The notes below the pieces were generated by a model. That model searched no databases and had not been told where the DNA came from. It saw nothing but the letters and a program-made list of their open reading frames with translations. Positions 44,010 to 55,287 of a DNA stretch of 64,000 nucleotides are shown one piece after another. The translations under genes were made by a program, and so were the position numbers. Each line of letters opens with the position of its first letter. Within the stretch, counting starts at the first letter, position 1. The stretch spans positions 372,918 through 436,917 of the forward strand of contig NW_005200011.1 of NCBI RefSeq assembly GCF_000372725.1. The letters are read 5' to 3'. This DNA comes from Emiliania huxleyi CCMP1516. Lineage: Eukaryota > Haptophyta > Isochrysidales > Noelaerhabdaceae.

Positions 44010-44757
44010 ATGCAAGATGCAGCACGCGGCCTCCTCACTCGTTTCGCTCTCGGGCGCATCAACACCCTTGACTCACCCGTCAGGGGCAAGATGTCTGGCC
44101 TTTACCTCAACCGTGTCTACGGCGACCGCCCGGTATACTTGCCTACTTGTCTTTCAAGCGTAAGACTAACCTTCCTCTCCTCCCAAGGGAAGTGCTGACC
44201 CGATTTCCAAATTCACACATCGCGGCCCCGGCCATGCATGAGCAATCAGTGAGTGCCCTACGAGTGCACTCGACGACATCATCCCTGAGCGTGCATGCTG
44301 ACTTAATCGCAGATGCCTCTTCGGAGGCAGGTTTCCGGATGAGCAAGTTAGCCGCCCCTCCTAGCCTAATTGATGGCGCGCCCCTGCTGCCCGCGTGGGC
44401 ACTTGAGCGGGCAATGGAGCGGGCACCCATGGAGGCGGTAAGAAGAATGCAACGCGCCAGGCCGCTGCCGCCCAGGCTCGGGCCGAGAGGGAAAAGGCCC
44501 TTGACTTTGCTCAGGGCGCAGGGCAGGTTGATGGCGTCTGGTACCTCGACTCCAAGGAACTGCAGCTTGCACTCGACAGGTGGGAGCGGAGGACGACTCC
44601 GACGCAAGCTCTCTCAACCCACAATCTCTCGCACAATCTCTCGAACCCAGTGAGCGCGGCAGTGATGACTGCCCCTCCTCTCCGAAGATTCGTTCACCGC
44701 GGCTTCTTACTTAGAAAGCGCCAGGTGCGCTCCTCAGCTCCCCGGCCCTGGATGTGA
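44010..44757 (+). CDS. Unrecognised multi-exon protein
   Basis: MQDAARGLLTRFALGRINTL then GKMSGLYLNRVYGDRPVYLP begins at 44010. After an unplaced intron, DASSEAGFRMSKLAAPPSLI and AWALERAMERAPMEA follow. A GT-AG intron at about 44438-44513 (donor GTAAGA) joins in phase to GAGQVDGVWYLDSKELQLAL and DRWERRTTPTQ. The end is RPWM at 44757. The splicing logic and protein character support a real gene. No family recognised. Confidence 0.42.
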
Positions 44758-44792
44758 GGCTGATGACTGCACTCCAAGTGCTCCAAGTGCCT

Positions 44793-44892
44793 CCCTCTCC
44801 CTTTTCTCCCAGTAAGCTAAAAGTACAGTACAGACGCGGAGAGAGAGAGAACACAACGCCCTCTCCCTTTTCTCCCAGTAAGCTAAAAGTAC
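44793..44892 (+). repeat. Direct repeat, two copies
   Basis: CCCTCTCCCTTTTCTCCCAG followed by TAAGCTAAAAGTAC occurs at about 44793-44826 and 44859-44892, a 66-base period. It lies between two small + genes and could be a duplicated promoter element. Confidence 0.8.
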
Positions 44893-45218
44893 GACGCGGA
44901 AAAAACGGTGAAACGGAGGATACTTACTGCGGGGATCGAAGGAGCAACTTTTTGGGGGTCTCCCGTCTTCCTGCTACTCTCTTGTATGAGCGTCATTTTG
45001 TACCCACCCCCCCTAGTTCGTGGGGACCCCCCCGCCGGTCGGTGGTCTGCCCCCGAGGTGGACCGGACCGCCCCTCCGGTCGCTCGCTCTCTCGGCGGCG
45101 GGAGGTGTGACGACCGACCCCCCCCCCTCGGTCGGTGTCCTTGCCGTGAGCCCCCTCAAACGCTCTCCCTCCTTCTCGCGAACCGCCACGGGCGCATCGA
45201 AATCCGCCGGTTTTCACT

Positions 45219-45622
45219 ATGAAAACTAGTCACGCAGCCAAGGCCAAGGACGCTTCTTCGCCGAGGCCCGAGCGAGCCCGACCCCAGACATATATGTGGA
45301 ACATCTACGCAGTCGCAGGCCTGGTCCTGCTTGCCATCGCTATGTACAAGCTCTGGCAGCGCTCCAATTTTCCACAGTACGCGCGCATCGTCCCTTCCGA
45401 TGACTACGATGACTTGCCAGACTTGATCGACACATCGCCGCCGCCGTCACCGGGCGATGCTGGCCGCGCTCAAGCGGCTCGTCAGCAACGGGTACACAGT
45501 GTGTCGCCGGCGAAGCTAATCATGGACGACGAGACGACGACCAGAGCGTGGACATGGACGAGCTCGTGTTCCGACCCAATCCTGAGCGTCTCGAGCTCTG
45601 CAACTCGGACGGCGAGGAGTGA
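45219..45622 (+). CDS. Small single-pass membrane protein
   Basis: MKTSHAAKAKDASSPRPERA, then a transmembrane helix (MWNIYAVAGLVLLAIAMYKL), then a cytosolic tail QRSNFPQYARIVPSDDYDDL. The last segment, DDDQSVDMDELVFRPNPERL then ELCNSDGEE, is in another frame ending at 45622, so a short intron near 45440-45530 is likely. No cleavable signal; probably a signal-anchored protein. Function unknown. Confidence 0.5.
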
Positions 45623-45904
45623 TTAGACGGGGGGAGAGGGCGCTTGGTGTCTCTAGGAACGCGAAATTATTTACAGCTGCGGCGAGCGTGTGCGGTGTGA
45701 CCCTCGAGCCAACCCGACCGATCCCCCCTTCGGAGCCCCGCCCGCCCTCGGTAGGCTGCGCTCCGACCGACCGGACCCCCCTCCGGTTTGCGGTCTTCCG
45801 CGGCCGCCGACCGGACCCCCCCTGCGGTCGGTCGGTCTGCGCTGGGCGCTCAAACCCAACCCTTTTCCTGGCTCACAAGCTGAAGATGTTCACGGGCCCC
45901 CACA

Positions 45905-46505
45905 CGGAGGGCCCTTGCGGAAATCCCCGCAAAGCACTGGCATTCCTTGCCCAGCTCAAACTCGGCCCGAGGATGCGCGCAGGAGTCCTCGCACGACCGG
46001 CCTCCACACGCTGTCCCGGTGCCCAAGGGGTCGTACAGGGCAACACAATCAGCGCAGGATGGTGGTGGCGATGGCGGCGGAGGGGGCGATGGGAAGGGCG
46101 CATCTGGCGCCGGCGGACACTGTGCATTATCCAGGCAGGACTCCAGCGCCGCGTCGGCCTGGCCCTCACCCCCGAGTGCACAAAAGTCAAAGACCTGGTA
46201 CGCGACGGAAAAAAAAGGGGGAGGGGGAGGGGTCGGAACCGCGGTCTGTCCGTTTGCAATCTAGGGTCGGGACACGGGAGGGCATCCTTCTTCCTCCTCA
46301 TCGGCATCGCGTCGCTGCTGGTGGCGGCGTACAACGTCGCGCTCCTCGCCGCGAGCGGCGCCGTCACCCACGCCGTCAGCAACGACGAGGCGGTTCGAGA
46401 CGCCTTTGGCGCCATCCTCTGGGTGCTCCTGCCGCACATGCAGACCCGCTTGAGCTGGGCAAGGAATGCCAGTGCTCCGCTGGGGCTCTCCCGCATGGGG
46501 AGCCC
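45905..46505 (+). pseudogene. MATE-like gene fragment inside inverted repeats
   Basis: FFLLIGIASLLVAAYNVALL, AASGAVTHAVSNDEAVRDAF and GAILWVLLPHMQTR (46290-46450) resemble one transmembrane-loop-transmembrane unit of a MATE drug/sodium antiporter (loop FxxDxxV). No other part of such a transporter is visible nearby. The fragment is bounded by an inverted repeat: TTTGAGCTGGGCAAGGAATG on the - strand at about 45960 and TTGAGCTGGGCAAGGAATGC at 46449. Gene capture by a transposon is one reading; a chance hydrophobic frame is the other. Confidence 0.3.
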
Positions 46506-46754
46506 CGGGTACTCTTTAGCTGTAATCGTCTAGGCAGGGGTTGGTTGGCTCAAACCGCGAACTCGGCCTGTTCACTACAAGATGACGCTCAATTGGTTTT
46601 TTTGCTCTGTCTGCGGACAAGCGAGGCTAGTTCACGCAAAAACACAACCCCGAACCCACGCACAAGCACAGGCTAGTTCACATAAAAAACAGTCACGCAA
46701 CCTGTGCGCCCCCCCCCCCCCCCCGCCGGGAAACGAACCCAACTAACATCTGCG

Positions 46755-47573
46755 ATGTTGGTGTATCTCTTCAGCGCCTGCGCGTGGAGCCCGACATCAG
46801 CAGTGCGGCGGCCGGCGCTCGCCGCGCGTGGCGCGGCGGCCCAGCCTCGCCTCTGCGCCTCTGCGGCCGCGCCGGTCCTCGACCTTGTCGGCGACGGCGG
46901 GGTGCTCAAGGAGACAGTGCAACCGGGTCTGGGTGCGGCGCCTCTCAAGGGCGCGACGGTGGAGGTGCACTACGAGGGCCGACTCGCCGCGACGGGCGCG
47001 CCCTTCGACTCGTCGCGCTCGCGCGGCAAGCCGTTCAAGTTCACGCTGGGTGATGGCCGCGTGATCGGCGGCTGGGAGGTGGGCGTCGCAGCGATGGCGC
47101 CGGGCGAGCGAGCGACGCTGACCTGCTCGCCGCAGTACGCGTACGGCGCAAAGGGCATCCCCCCGCTCATCCCGCCCGACTCGACCCTCCTCTTTGACGT
47201 GGAGCTGCTGAGTGTCGAGCAGCCAGCCGCCAGCGGCGGCACGTTCGCCGCTGACAACGCGGGCGTGCCGCGCACGCCGGCCGACATCCAGCGGGCGTAC
47301 GAGGAGCGGATGGCAGCAAAGCCCGCCGCCAAGGAGGGCCTCGCCGCGGCGGTCGAGTGGCTCAAGGGCGTTTACATCTTCGGCTTCTTCTCGGGCAAGG
47401 AGGAGCGGCCGCCCTGGTACCTCAATCCGCTGATCACCTTCCCTGGCATCTTCGTGGTGGTCGGCCTTGGATTCTACCTCGTCGTCGAGCTGGGCGGGGT
47501 GCACCGCGGGGAGGTTGCTGCGAGCGGCGATGATCTCGCCGCTTTCATTGATGTCGAGAGCCTGAAGCAATGA
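46755..47573 (+). CDS. FKBP-type peptidyl-prolyl isomerase with membrane anchor
   Basis: Single exon, 272 residues. [20 protein letters not shown] looks like a signal peptide, followed by an Ala/Arg-rich stretch (about residues 19-42). This is a bipartite leader typical of secondary plastids. The FKBP domain (about 65-160) has [56 protein letters not shown] and TLLFDVELL, so most drug- and proline-binding residues are present. A linker then gives a C-terminal transmembrane helix ([20 protein letters not shown]). Preceding it are [20 protein letters not shown], which recall plastid thylakoid proteins. Likely acts as a membrane-bound foldase in the plastid. Start: the first ATG giving a leader; the upstream DNA is a C-run. 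Confidence 0.9.
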   Translation: MLVYLFSACAWSPTSAVRRPALAARGAAAQPRLCASAAAPVLDLVGDGGVLKETVQPGLGAAPLKGATVEVHYEGRLAATGAPFDSSRSRGKPFKFTLGDGRVIGGWEVGVAAMAPGERATLTCSPQYAYGAKGIPPLIPPDSTLLFDVELLSVEQPAASGGTFAADNAGVPRTPADIQRAYEERMAAKPAAKEGLAAAVEWLKGVYIFGFFSGKEERPPWYLNPLITFPGIFVVVGLGFYLVVELGGVHRGEVAASGDDLAAFIDVESLKQ

Positions 47574-47855
47574 CTTCGTTTTCCGCTGCATCGTTTTCTT
47601 TTTCTCGAGATCTCGACCCGCTCACCTCTCAAAAATATAACAGCATTTTACCGCTGCAGTAAACATCATTTCCGTATGCTCAAGAGTCAAGTGGCATCAC
47701 GTGAGAACCCGTGCGTATGTATCTTGGCCTCGGCAGGGCTTGGCTACCTTGGCGCCCCCGGGCTTGGCTTGGCTGAACTGCTCCTCTCGGTCTCGCGAAC
47801 CGCCTAACCCTCACTGACCGAGGGCGCGCGTCGGCACTGCGCCAAGAGAGGCCGC
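47574..47855. other. Convergent 3' region
   Basis: Between the FKBP stop and the Tpr stop on the other strand. AT-rich at 47625-47680 (AAAAATATAAC...), fitting 3' untranslated sequence. Contains GGCTTGGCTTGGCTGAAC. Confidence 0.4.
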
Positions 47856-50800
47856 CTAGTCGACCTCGCCCTCCTCAACGTCGGCCTCTTGGTCGCCGTC
47901 TGCCGGCTCGTCGCCCGCTGCGTGCGCCGCCTCCGCATCTGCCTCCGCCTCGTCGGCGGCCGCCTCCTCGCCCTCCTCCGCCTCCGCCTCCATCGCTTCG
48001 GCGCCCGCGTCGGCTGCGCCAGCCTCCTTCTCGATCAGCTTGGCGGCATCCGCGTGCAGCGAATGCGTCGCCGCAATGTGGCGCAGCGTCCCCTTCTCGC
48101 ACTCGGTCACGCCGGGCCCGTCGGCCGCTGCTTCGGCCAGCCTCTGCGCCGCCGCGGCGTCGATCGACCCGCCACCCGCCGCCGCGAGCTCCTCCGCCAA
48201 GTCGAGGAGCCCCGCGTCGTATCGCACGCCATCGACCACCTTGTAGTAGCTGCCGCCCGTCGCTGCCTTGCGCGCCTTGCGCGCGGGCTCGCCTGCGCCC
48301 GCCCCGCCGTCGCCGGCCGCACCGCGCTTCACGCCCGCGACGGACGCCTCTGGCGGCGGCGCCTCGGCGGCCGCCGCCGACGTGCCGCCGTGGTCGAGCG
48401 CCGCCGCGTCTGGCTCGCCCGGCGTGAGGGCCGAGCCGAGGAAGGGCGACCGCGGCGGGGTCGCAGGCGCCGCCGACGCTGCGGCTGGCGCTGCCACCGG
48501 CAGCGGACTGGAGACGCCACTGACCGCGTCGCCCGCTGGCGCGACGGCTGCGGGCGCGGCGGCCGCTGGCGCGGCGGTCGCGGCAGACGCTGGCGGGGGC
48601 AGCTGCGGGCGCAGTAGCGGGCGCAGTCGCGGCGGCGGCTCCCCTTGCGGCGCGGCCGCGGCGCGCCCGGCCCGCGCCGCGGCCGCGGGCGGGTGCGGGT
48701 GCCGGCGCGGCAACGGCTGGCGCGGGCGCGGGCGCGGCGGCGGGTGGAACTGCCGCTGCCGAAGAGGCAGCTGTCGCGCTGGCGGCAGCGCTGGCGGCCC
48801 CCGCCGACGACGCGGCGGCGGGTGCTGGTGCGGTCACGCCCGACTTGAGCGCCTCAAGCTCTCTCGTCTTTGAGGTGAGCTGCTCCTTGGCCTGGCGGTA
48901 CCCGCGCAAGTACTTTTGGCTCAGCTCCTTGGCGGCGGCGAGCTCCGTGCGCAGTGCCGCCTCCGCCTTGTCCGCACCCTCGGACTTTGCCTGCGCCTCG
49001 GCGAGCGAGGCGGCGGCGGCGCGGCCCGACTCGGCCGCCTTGTTCGCCTTGTCAGCCTCCTCGCGCGCGGCTGCCGCGTCGGCGGCGGCCGCGCGCGCCT
49101 CCTCCTCCGCCTTGACCTTGGCCTCGCGCTCGGCGTCGCGCTCGCGCTCGCGCTCCTTGGCCTGTGTCTTGAAGGTGCCTCCGGCCTTGCGCAGCCGCTC
49201 CTGCAGCGTGATGGCGGCGGTCAGCTCGCCCTCGGCCTTCTCCTTGGCGGCGCTCGCCGCTTGCAGCTGCGCCGCGAGCGCGCTCTTTTCCTCGACGAGC
49301 TTGTCGTGCTGCTCAGCCGCGACGGTCGACTTGTCCTTGGCCAGCAGCTTGCGCACCCGCTCCTGCCATTCCTTCGACTCCTTGCTCAGCGTCTCGACCT
49401 GCCCTGCCAACGCCTCCGCCTCCGCCGCCTTGCTGGCCACCGCGACGCGCAGCGGCTCCAGCGCCGCCTTGCGCTCGGCCACCTCCTTCTTGGCCGCCGC
49501 GAGGGCCGCTTCGCGCGACGCCTCGCGCGACGCCATCATCGCATTCGAGTCGCGCAGCAGCTGCAGCTCGCGCGCCTAAAGCAGCCCCGTCGCGCGGTGC
49601 CGCCCGTGCCCCCCCCCCCCCCGCCAACACCTTTGCCACGTGCCTCATCCGCGGCGCGCGCGCGGCTGCTCGCCTCGTCGTACCGCGCAACCTTGGAGAG
49701 CGCCTCTGACAAGCGCACCTGCGTAGCCTCGCGGTGCCGCTCGAGCTCCTGCAGCCGCGAGACAGGGAGCCGCTCCCTCAAGAGTGCTGCGGCACTGGGG
49801 GGGATCTCGGGTATCTGGGCGAACGCGCCTCCGCGTGGCCCGTCAGTCGCCGCACCTCGAGCTCCGCGAGCGCCACCTTCTTGGCCAGGAGCTCCTTGTC
49901 GCGCTGCACCACCGCGAGAAGCGCGGTCGCCGAATCCTCGCCGCCCGCAGCGCCGCCAGTCGAGGACGACCCGCCCGCCTCGCGTCGGCCGGCGGGGGAA
50001 GCGGCGGCGGTGGCGGCGGCGGTGGCTTGCGCTGAGAGGCGGGAGAGCTGCCCGTGCAGAAGCCGGTTCTCGTCCGCTGCCGACGCGAGCCGCTGCTCGA
50101 GCTCGCCAACCCGCGTCTCCACTTCGGCGCGCGCGGCGTCGCGCGCCTGCCGCAGCGTCTCGAGCTGCGTCGTCTGCTCGCCCAACCGCGCTGCAGCCGC
50201 CTGCGCGTCGGCCGTCGCGGAGGTGGCCGCTTCCTTGGCCTTTGCCAGCTCGAGCGTGTCCGCCGAGTGGTTTTGAAGCTCGGCGCGGTACTTGGCAACG
50301 GCGCGCTCCTCGGCGCCGCGCGCCGCCTCGAGCTGCACGCGCAACGCCTCGAGCGCCGCCGCGTGCTCCGACGCGACCGCATCGGCCGAGCCCACAATCT
50401 CGGCCGCCTTGGCCTCCGCGGCCGCCTCCGCCTGCTTCGCGGCGGACAGCTGCGAGCGCAGCGACTCCGCCTCAGCGCGGCGAGACCCCTCGGTCTGCTG
50501 GATGCCAGCCACCCGCTCCTCGGCCGCGGATCGCGCCGCCTCCGCCTCGGCGACGCGCGCCTCGAGCGACTCCTTGAGCTGAGAAGACAGCTGCAGCTGC
50601 TCGTCGCGCTCCTTCTCGGCGGCGGCGGCGAGCGCTCGGTACTGCGCCGAGTGCGCCTTCTCCGCAGCGAGCCCCTCTTCGGCCCGCTTCCGCTCGCGCC
50701 GCGCCACGGCCACCTCCTCCGCCAGCCCGGCGCTGCCGGCAGCGCGGCTGCCGGCGCGGCTCGGCGGCGGCGGCGAGCCCACTCCGCCGGCGGCGGACGC

Positions 50801-53800
50801 GCCGCCCGGCGCGTCTCCGCCTGCCCCCGCCTCCGAGAGCTGAAGCTTTTGCGCCTCGTGGAGCGTGTGCAACGTCTCGACCTGCGTGCGCAGCGCCGCC
50901 GCCTCGTCGCGCGCGGCGCTGAGCTGCCCCTCGACGACCTCACGCTCCTCGGCCGCCGCAGCGAGCTTTCGCGACGCCTGCGCACCAAAGGAGGGGCGGT
51001 GAGGACGCTGCTCAACCATTCGGCTGTCTACGGTGAGCTGCTGCGGCGCCTCAGCGGCCGCCTTTGCCGACCGCTCCTCTTCGCGGGAAGTCGCCGCCTT
51101 GGCCTCGAGCCACTCGCGCTGCAGACGCTCGTTCTCGCCCTGCAGCCGGCCCGAAGTCACCTCCTCAGCGTGCACCTGCGACTTCTGCATCTCCTGCAAG
51201 TGGCTCAGCAGCTCGCGCAGCTGCGCCGCGCTCCGCGCCTGCTCCTGCATCTCGTGGCGCTGCCGCTGCTCAGCAGCGCGCAACAAGCTCACCTGCTCCC
51301 GCTCGAGCTCCGCACGGCCCGCCTCACGCCGCGCGTCCGCCTGCGCCGCCGCCAGCGCCTCGCCCCGCTCGCGCAGCGCGCGCTGCAGCTCGAGAAGCTG
51401 CGAGGAGAGAGTCGCGCTCGTCTCGTGCGCCGCCGCCGCCTCCTGCCCGCCGCTAGCGAGCACGTCAGCCTGCGACTGCACACGCGCCTCGAGCACGGTG
51501 GCGCGCGCCTCGGCCGCCGCCTTGGCCTGCAACGCCACCCGCTCAGCCTCCTGCGCGCGCGCCAGCTGCGCCGCAAACGCCGCTTCCGTCTCCGCCGCCT
51601 GCTCGCGCACACCGGCGAGCTCGTCGCGCAGAGAGCCGGCTTCCGCCTCCGCGGCGGCGGCAGCGCCGGCGTCGGGGGCGACAGACGGCGCCGCCGATCC
51701 CGCCTCGCCCGCCGAGGGGCGCATCGCGCGGTACAGCTCGCGCTGCTTCATCAACGCGTCGACCGCCTACCGCACTCACGTGACGCTTGTGAGCGGCCAC
51801 GCTCGCCGTCCCGGTGCGTCCCGCGGCGCGGTGGCGCGCCTGCTGCTGCTTGGCCGCCGTTGCGCGGAGCTCCTCAACCTCCGCCATCGCGGCGGCGACG
51901 GCGGTGCTCGCCGCCTGCTCCTTCTCGCGCAGCGCCGTCTCGTGCGCGTCGCCCAGCCGCCGCATCGCGCGCAGCAGCTCTGCGTTGCGCTGCTGCATCT
52001 CGGCGACGTCCCGGAAGGGAACCAGCCGCGCTGAAATGACGCCTCCGGGCGTCGCCAAATCCGCCGGCGCCTCCGCCTCGACGGCCGCGCCGCCAAACGG
52101 GGCAGGGGCGAGCGGCGTGGCGGGGGACCCCGCGCCGCCCATGCCAAAGAGGGGCGGAGGCACGCCCGACGCCGGGGTGGGCGGCGGCGCGCGCAGCGCC
52201 GCGAGGCCATAGGCGGTCCCGCCGCTGCGCTGGCGTGGCGTCTCCGCCGCCGCCCGCCGCTGCGCCTCGTGCAGCACCAGCTGCAGCTGGCGCGACAAAT
52301 CGGCGTTCTCCGCGCGCAGCGCGCCGATCTCGCTGTCGCTCGCGGCAAGCTTGGTCTCTAGCGCCGCCGCGTGAGCGGCCGCCGCCTCGCCCTCAACCAT
52401 CGCGGCGTGCAGCCGCGTCGACAGCCCGTCGTGCGCCGCGACGAGCTCCTCGTACTGCCGCCGCATCTCGAGAATGCGCGGCGCCTTGGCCTGCACCTCG
52501 CGCACCACCGCCGTCAGCTCGGCCTCCGCCTCCTCTTTGCCGCGCACGGCCGCCGCCACCGCCTCGACCGCCTCGACGTACTTGCCATACAGATCGGTGC
52601 GCGTGAGCTGCGACGCGTCCTCCAGCGGCACCAACCCGCCGCCCGGCGGACCGAGCGACGTTGCCAGCGCCTCGCCCGCCGCCGCCGCCGCCGAGGGCGC
52701 CGGCGCGACCGGGGCGCTCGCCGCCGCCCTCGGCTCGTTTCCGCCAGAGGCGGCGGCCGAGGCAGCGGCGGCGGCGGATGCGGCGGCGGCCGCCTCCTCG
52801 GCCGCCGTCGCGCGCGTGCTTTCGCGCGCGGTCTCGGCCCGCGCCGCCTGGAGCTCCTCTCGCGCGGCAGCGAGCGCCGCCTCGGAGTCGCCCAGGGCGC
52901 TCTTGTACGAGTCTGTGAGGAGAGGGGGAGGGGGGGGGGGGGGCGCGCTGAGAGGGAGGGTGAAGAGGTGCGAGGCGGCCAACAACGGGAGGGAGGGAGA
53001 GGAGGGAGAGAGCGTGCGCCTGCCAGCCGCTGCGTCTCGAGCTGCTTGCGGTCCGCCGTCAGCCCGTCCTGTGTCGCGCGCTGCATCTGCGTGGTCAGCT
53101 CGAGCTTGAGCCGCTCGAGCTCGGCGGCCTGGCACGCACCGGGAGGCGGAGGGCGCCACGCAGGGCATCGTTGGCGGGCCAGAGATGCGGTCGCGCGGCG
53201 GGGTGGTGGTGGTGGTGGTGGTGGTGGTGGTGGTGGTGGTGGTGGTGGTGGTGGTGGTGGTGGTGGTGGGTGGGCGGGGTGGTGGTGGCGGGCGGGCGGG
53301 CGGCCATGCGAGGGCGGAGGCCGAGGGCGGAGGCTGAGGAGGTCCAAGCCTCGCCTGCGTCTCCTCGCGCTTTGCGGCGCCGTCGAGGCGAGTCGAGAGG
53401 GCGAGCTTCTCGCGGGCGAGCGCGTCGCGCGCGTCGGCGAGGGCCGCCAGCTCCTCCTCCCGCGCTCGCCGCTGTGCATCCACCTCAGAGCGGCGCGCTG
53501 CCGACGCCTCCTGCTCCTCGCGCACGCGCCGCTGCAGCAGCTCGACCTGCGGGGGAGCGAGGGGGCGGGGAGTGAGATGGGAGAGAGGGGCAAGTGCATG
53601 GGGGGCGTGAGGGTCTGCAGAGGGGGGGTTGCGAGGGTGGTTGAGAGGGTGAGCGGGGGGGGGGGGGGGCAAAGGGGGGAAAGGGAGGGAGGGGAGAGCG
53701 GGGATGTGCGCCTGCGAGGTGTGGTCGTTGAGCGCCATGTTCTGGTCGAGCCACTCCGTTTGCTTGGCCGCGAGCTTGGCACGCAGCTCCTGACCGGCAG

Positions 53801-54209
53801 TCCGCTCCTCCGCCAGCCGCCCCCGCTCCGCCTCTAGCTCCGACGCGAGCGCCGCCGCGTGTTCGCTGTTTGACGCCGCGAGCGCATTGAGCCGCGCCCG
53901 ATCCTCCTCGAGCGCCTTCTCCGCGTCGCGCAGCTTCTTGATCTCCTCGTCCTGCGAGCGGCGCTCACGGCGCAGCGAGTCGACCGAAGCGCGGAGCTCG
54001 TCGCTCGCCGCCCCCGCCCCCGCCTGCTGTCGTGCGAGCGCCGCGTTGGTCGCTGCGAGCTCATCCCGCTCCGTGCGCAGCGAAGTGTAGGAGCGCTCGA
54101 GCTTATGGAACTGCGCTTCGGAGTCGATCTTCTCCGCCGCCCGCTCCGCCTCCAGGGCACGAAGCCGGCGGGCGTAGCCCTGGGCTATGCTCTCCGCTCG
54201 CTCGGCCAT
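47856..54209 (-). CDS. Nuclear pore Tpr/Mlp coiled-coil protein
   Basis: Starts MAERAESIAQGYARRLRALE at 54209 and runs, with several introns (roughly 53680-53550, 53340-53130, 53000-52915, about 51775-51755, about 49770-49575), to GDQEADVEEGEVD at 47856. Nearly all of it is heptad coiled coil rich in Ala/Glu/Arg. The segment TRTDLYGKYVEAVEAVAAAV, then VVREVQAKAPRILEMRRQYE and SDSEIGALRAENADLSRQLQ, matches the conserved core of Tpr/Mlp (TExFxKYxEAxExL ... IVxEVEAKAP). Tpr forms the nuclear basket and works in mRNA export and spindle checkpoint. After a Pro/Ala-rich low-complexity linker (48850-48330) a compact domain appears (GGSYYKVVDGVRYDAGLLDL ... TECEKGTLRHIAATHSLHAD), then an acidic tail. 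That domain is not part of typical Tpr. About 1,700-1,900 residues in all. Confidence 0.85.
53203..53270 (+). repeat. (TGG)n microsatellite in a Tpr intron
   Basis: About 22 uninterrupted TGG units, CCA on the coding strand. It lies in an intron, so the poly-Trp, poly-His or poly-Val frames it opens are not genes. Confidence 0.95.
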
Positions 54210-54529
54210 TGTGCACACCTAATGGTTTCTTTCTTGTATTGGTTTCGCTTGAAGGTGGCTCCCGGCCCAGTGGTGATTTTGGACAACTCAGTGACCGTCT
54301 AAGGGGCCCTAAATGACCTGCAATGCCATATCTTTTGTGCCTAGCTTGTAGAGCACCTTAAAAAAGTACTATATGTCTTGGAGTGAAAAGTTTTTCGATG
54401 AGGTGGGGGTGAGCAGATTCCCAGATTCTCCAGATTCCCCCTCGACACCGCCCCTTTTAATTCATTGCGGCCGCGGCTTTGCTCGGATTACTTTTCACTC
54501 GAAGACATAGTAGTTTTTTGGCGTTCCGG
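54210..54529. other. Upstream of Tpr, no gene
   Basis: Probable Tpr promoter. AAAAAAGTACTATATGTCTT (54360) and, reversed, AAAAAACTACTATGTCTTCG (54525-54500) form an inverted pair about 120 bases apart. Each is followed by GAGTGAAAAGT. Confidence 0.5.
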
Positions 54530-54964
54530 TTGGGCTCAACCAGGTTTTCCGGAAAACAAAAAGGAAAACAGAGGTCCCCAGCACTTTGCGTTTCCGGAAA
54601 TTTCCAGGGACAGAGGGTGTTTGGTGCTCCATTCTGGCAACTCTCGAGTTTCCCTGAGTCTGAGAGCTGGTCTGGGGCAAAATCTGAGGCAAAATTGAGG
54701 AAATCGACAAAATACCCAGGCGGTCGCAGGGTAAGTTCCAGGTATACACGCGTTCTCCGCGAAATTCCCGGCATTTTGCCGATTTGGCCTAAAATTTGGC
54801 TGATTTTGGGCCCAAACCACAGCCTCAGACTCGGCTCAGCGCCAAAAATTTGACGATTTCCACGGAGTTTTCCCGCGAAAATAGAGAGGAAAAGAGAGGG
54901 TGCTGTAGAGAAAAAAGGAAAGGAAAACAGACGGGGTGCGAGAGGCAAACCTGGTTGAGCCCAA
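54530..54964. mobile_element. 435-bp MITE, copy 2
   Basis: It begins TTGGGCTCAACCAGGTTT and ends AAACCTGGTTGAGCCCAA. Exact 8-bp duplications (CGTTCCGG) lie at 54522-54529 and 54965-54972. Same length as copy 1 (17742-18176) and nearly identical. The only terminal difference (CTCAACC versus CTCGGCC) is mirrored at both ends. Long open frames cross the element on both strands, but it encodes nothing recognisable. Confidence 0.94.
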
Positions 54965-54972
54965 CGTTCCGG

Positions 54973-55287
54973 AGAGAGAGAGAGAGTTTTGTTTCGGTAC
55001 GTTCCGGTGCCTACAAAAAATATCGGAGATCGCATGGAGCTGATCACAGGGTTTACGGCGGTCATTGTACCAGCGGGCACAGTGGGCCGCGGACACCCGT
55101 GAATCACCTTAACGATCATCCCCGAGTTTTCGAAGGAAGGTACATTTCTGTTCACAGCCTTGTTATTGAGAAGAAAATACCTCGTATGGCGCTGTGCGCT
55201 GGTCTGTGATGAGAGGTTGAGGTGCGAGCCCTGGAGGCCCTGGGGATGGTGGGCGACTACCCGCGGGCTTAGAAGGCCCGCGCGCAT
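54973..55287 (-). pseudogene. Coding-like fragment interrupted by the MITE
   Basis: On the - strand GLQGSHLNLSSQTSAQRHTR, NNKAVNRNVPSFENSGMIVK and NPVISSMRSPIFFVGTGTYR read like a real protein up to the MITE. Beyond the MITE the same strand reads AKKLLCLRVKSNPSKAAAAM before a stop at about 54457. Part of it (55140-55287) overlaps repeat E, whose other copies do not keep this frame. So it may be a decayed gene or a chance open frame. No family recognised. Confidence 0.3.

Noticed and set aside
48916-50577. Very long + strand frames opposite the Tpr gene
   Set aside because: GC-rich coiled-coil coding DNA leaves the antisense strand stop-poor. The antisense products are Arg/Leu/Ala low complexity, while the - strand gives coherent coiled coil and Tpr motifs.
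53171-53575. Frames encoding long runs of Trp, His or Val
   Set aside because: They come from the (TGG)n microsatellite inside a Tpr intron.
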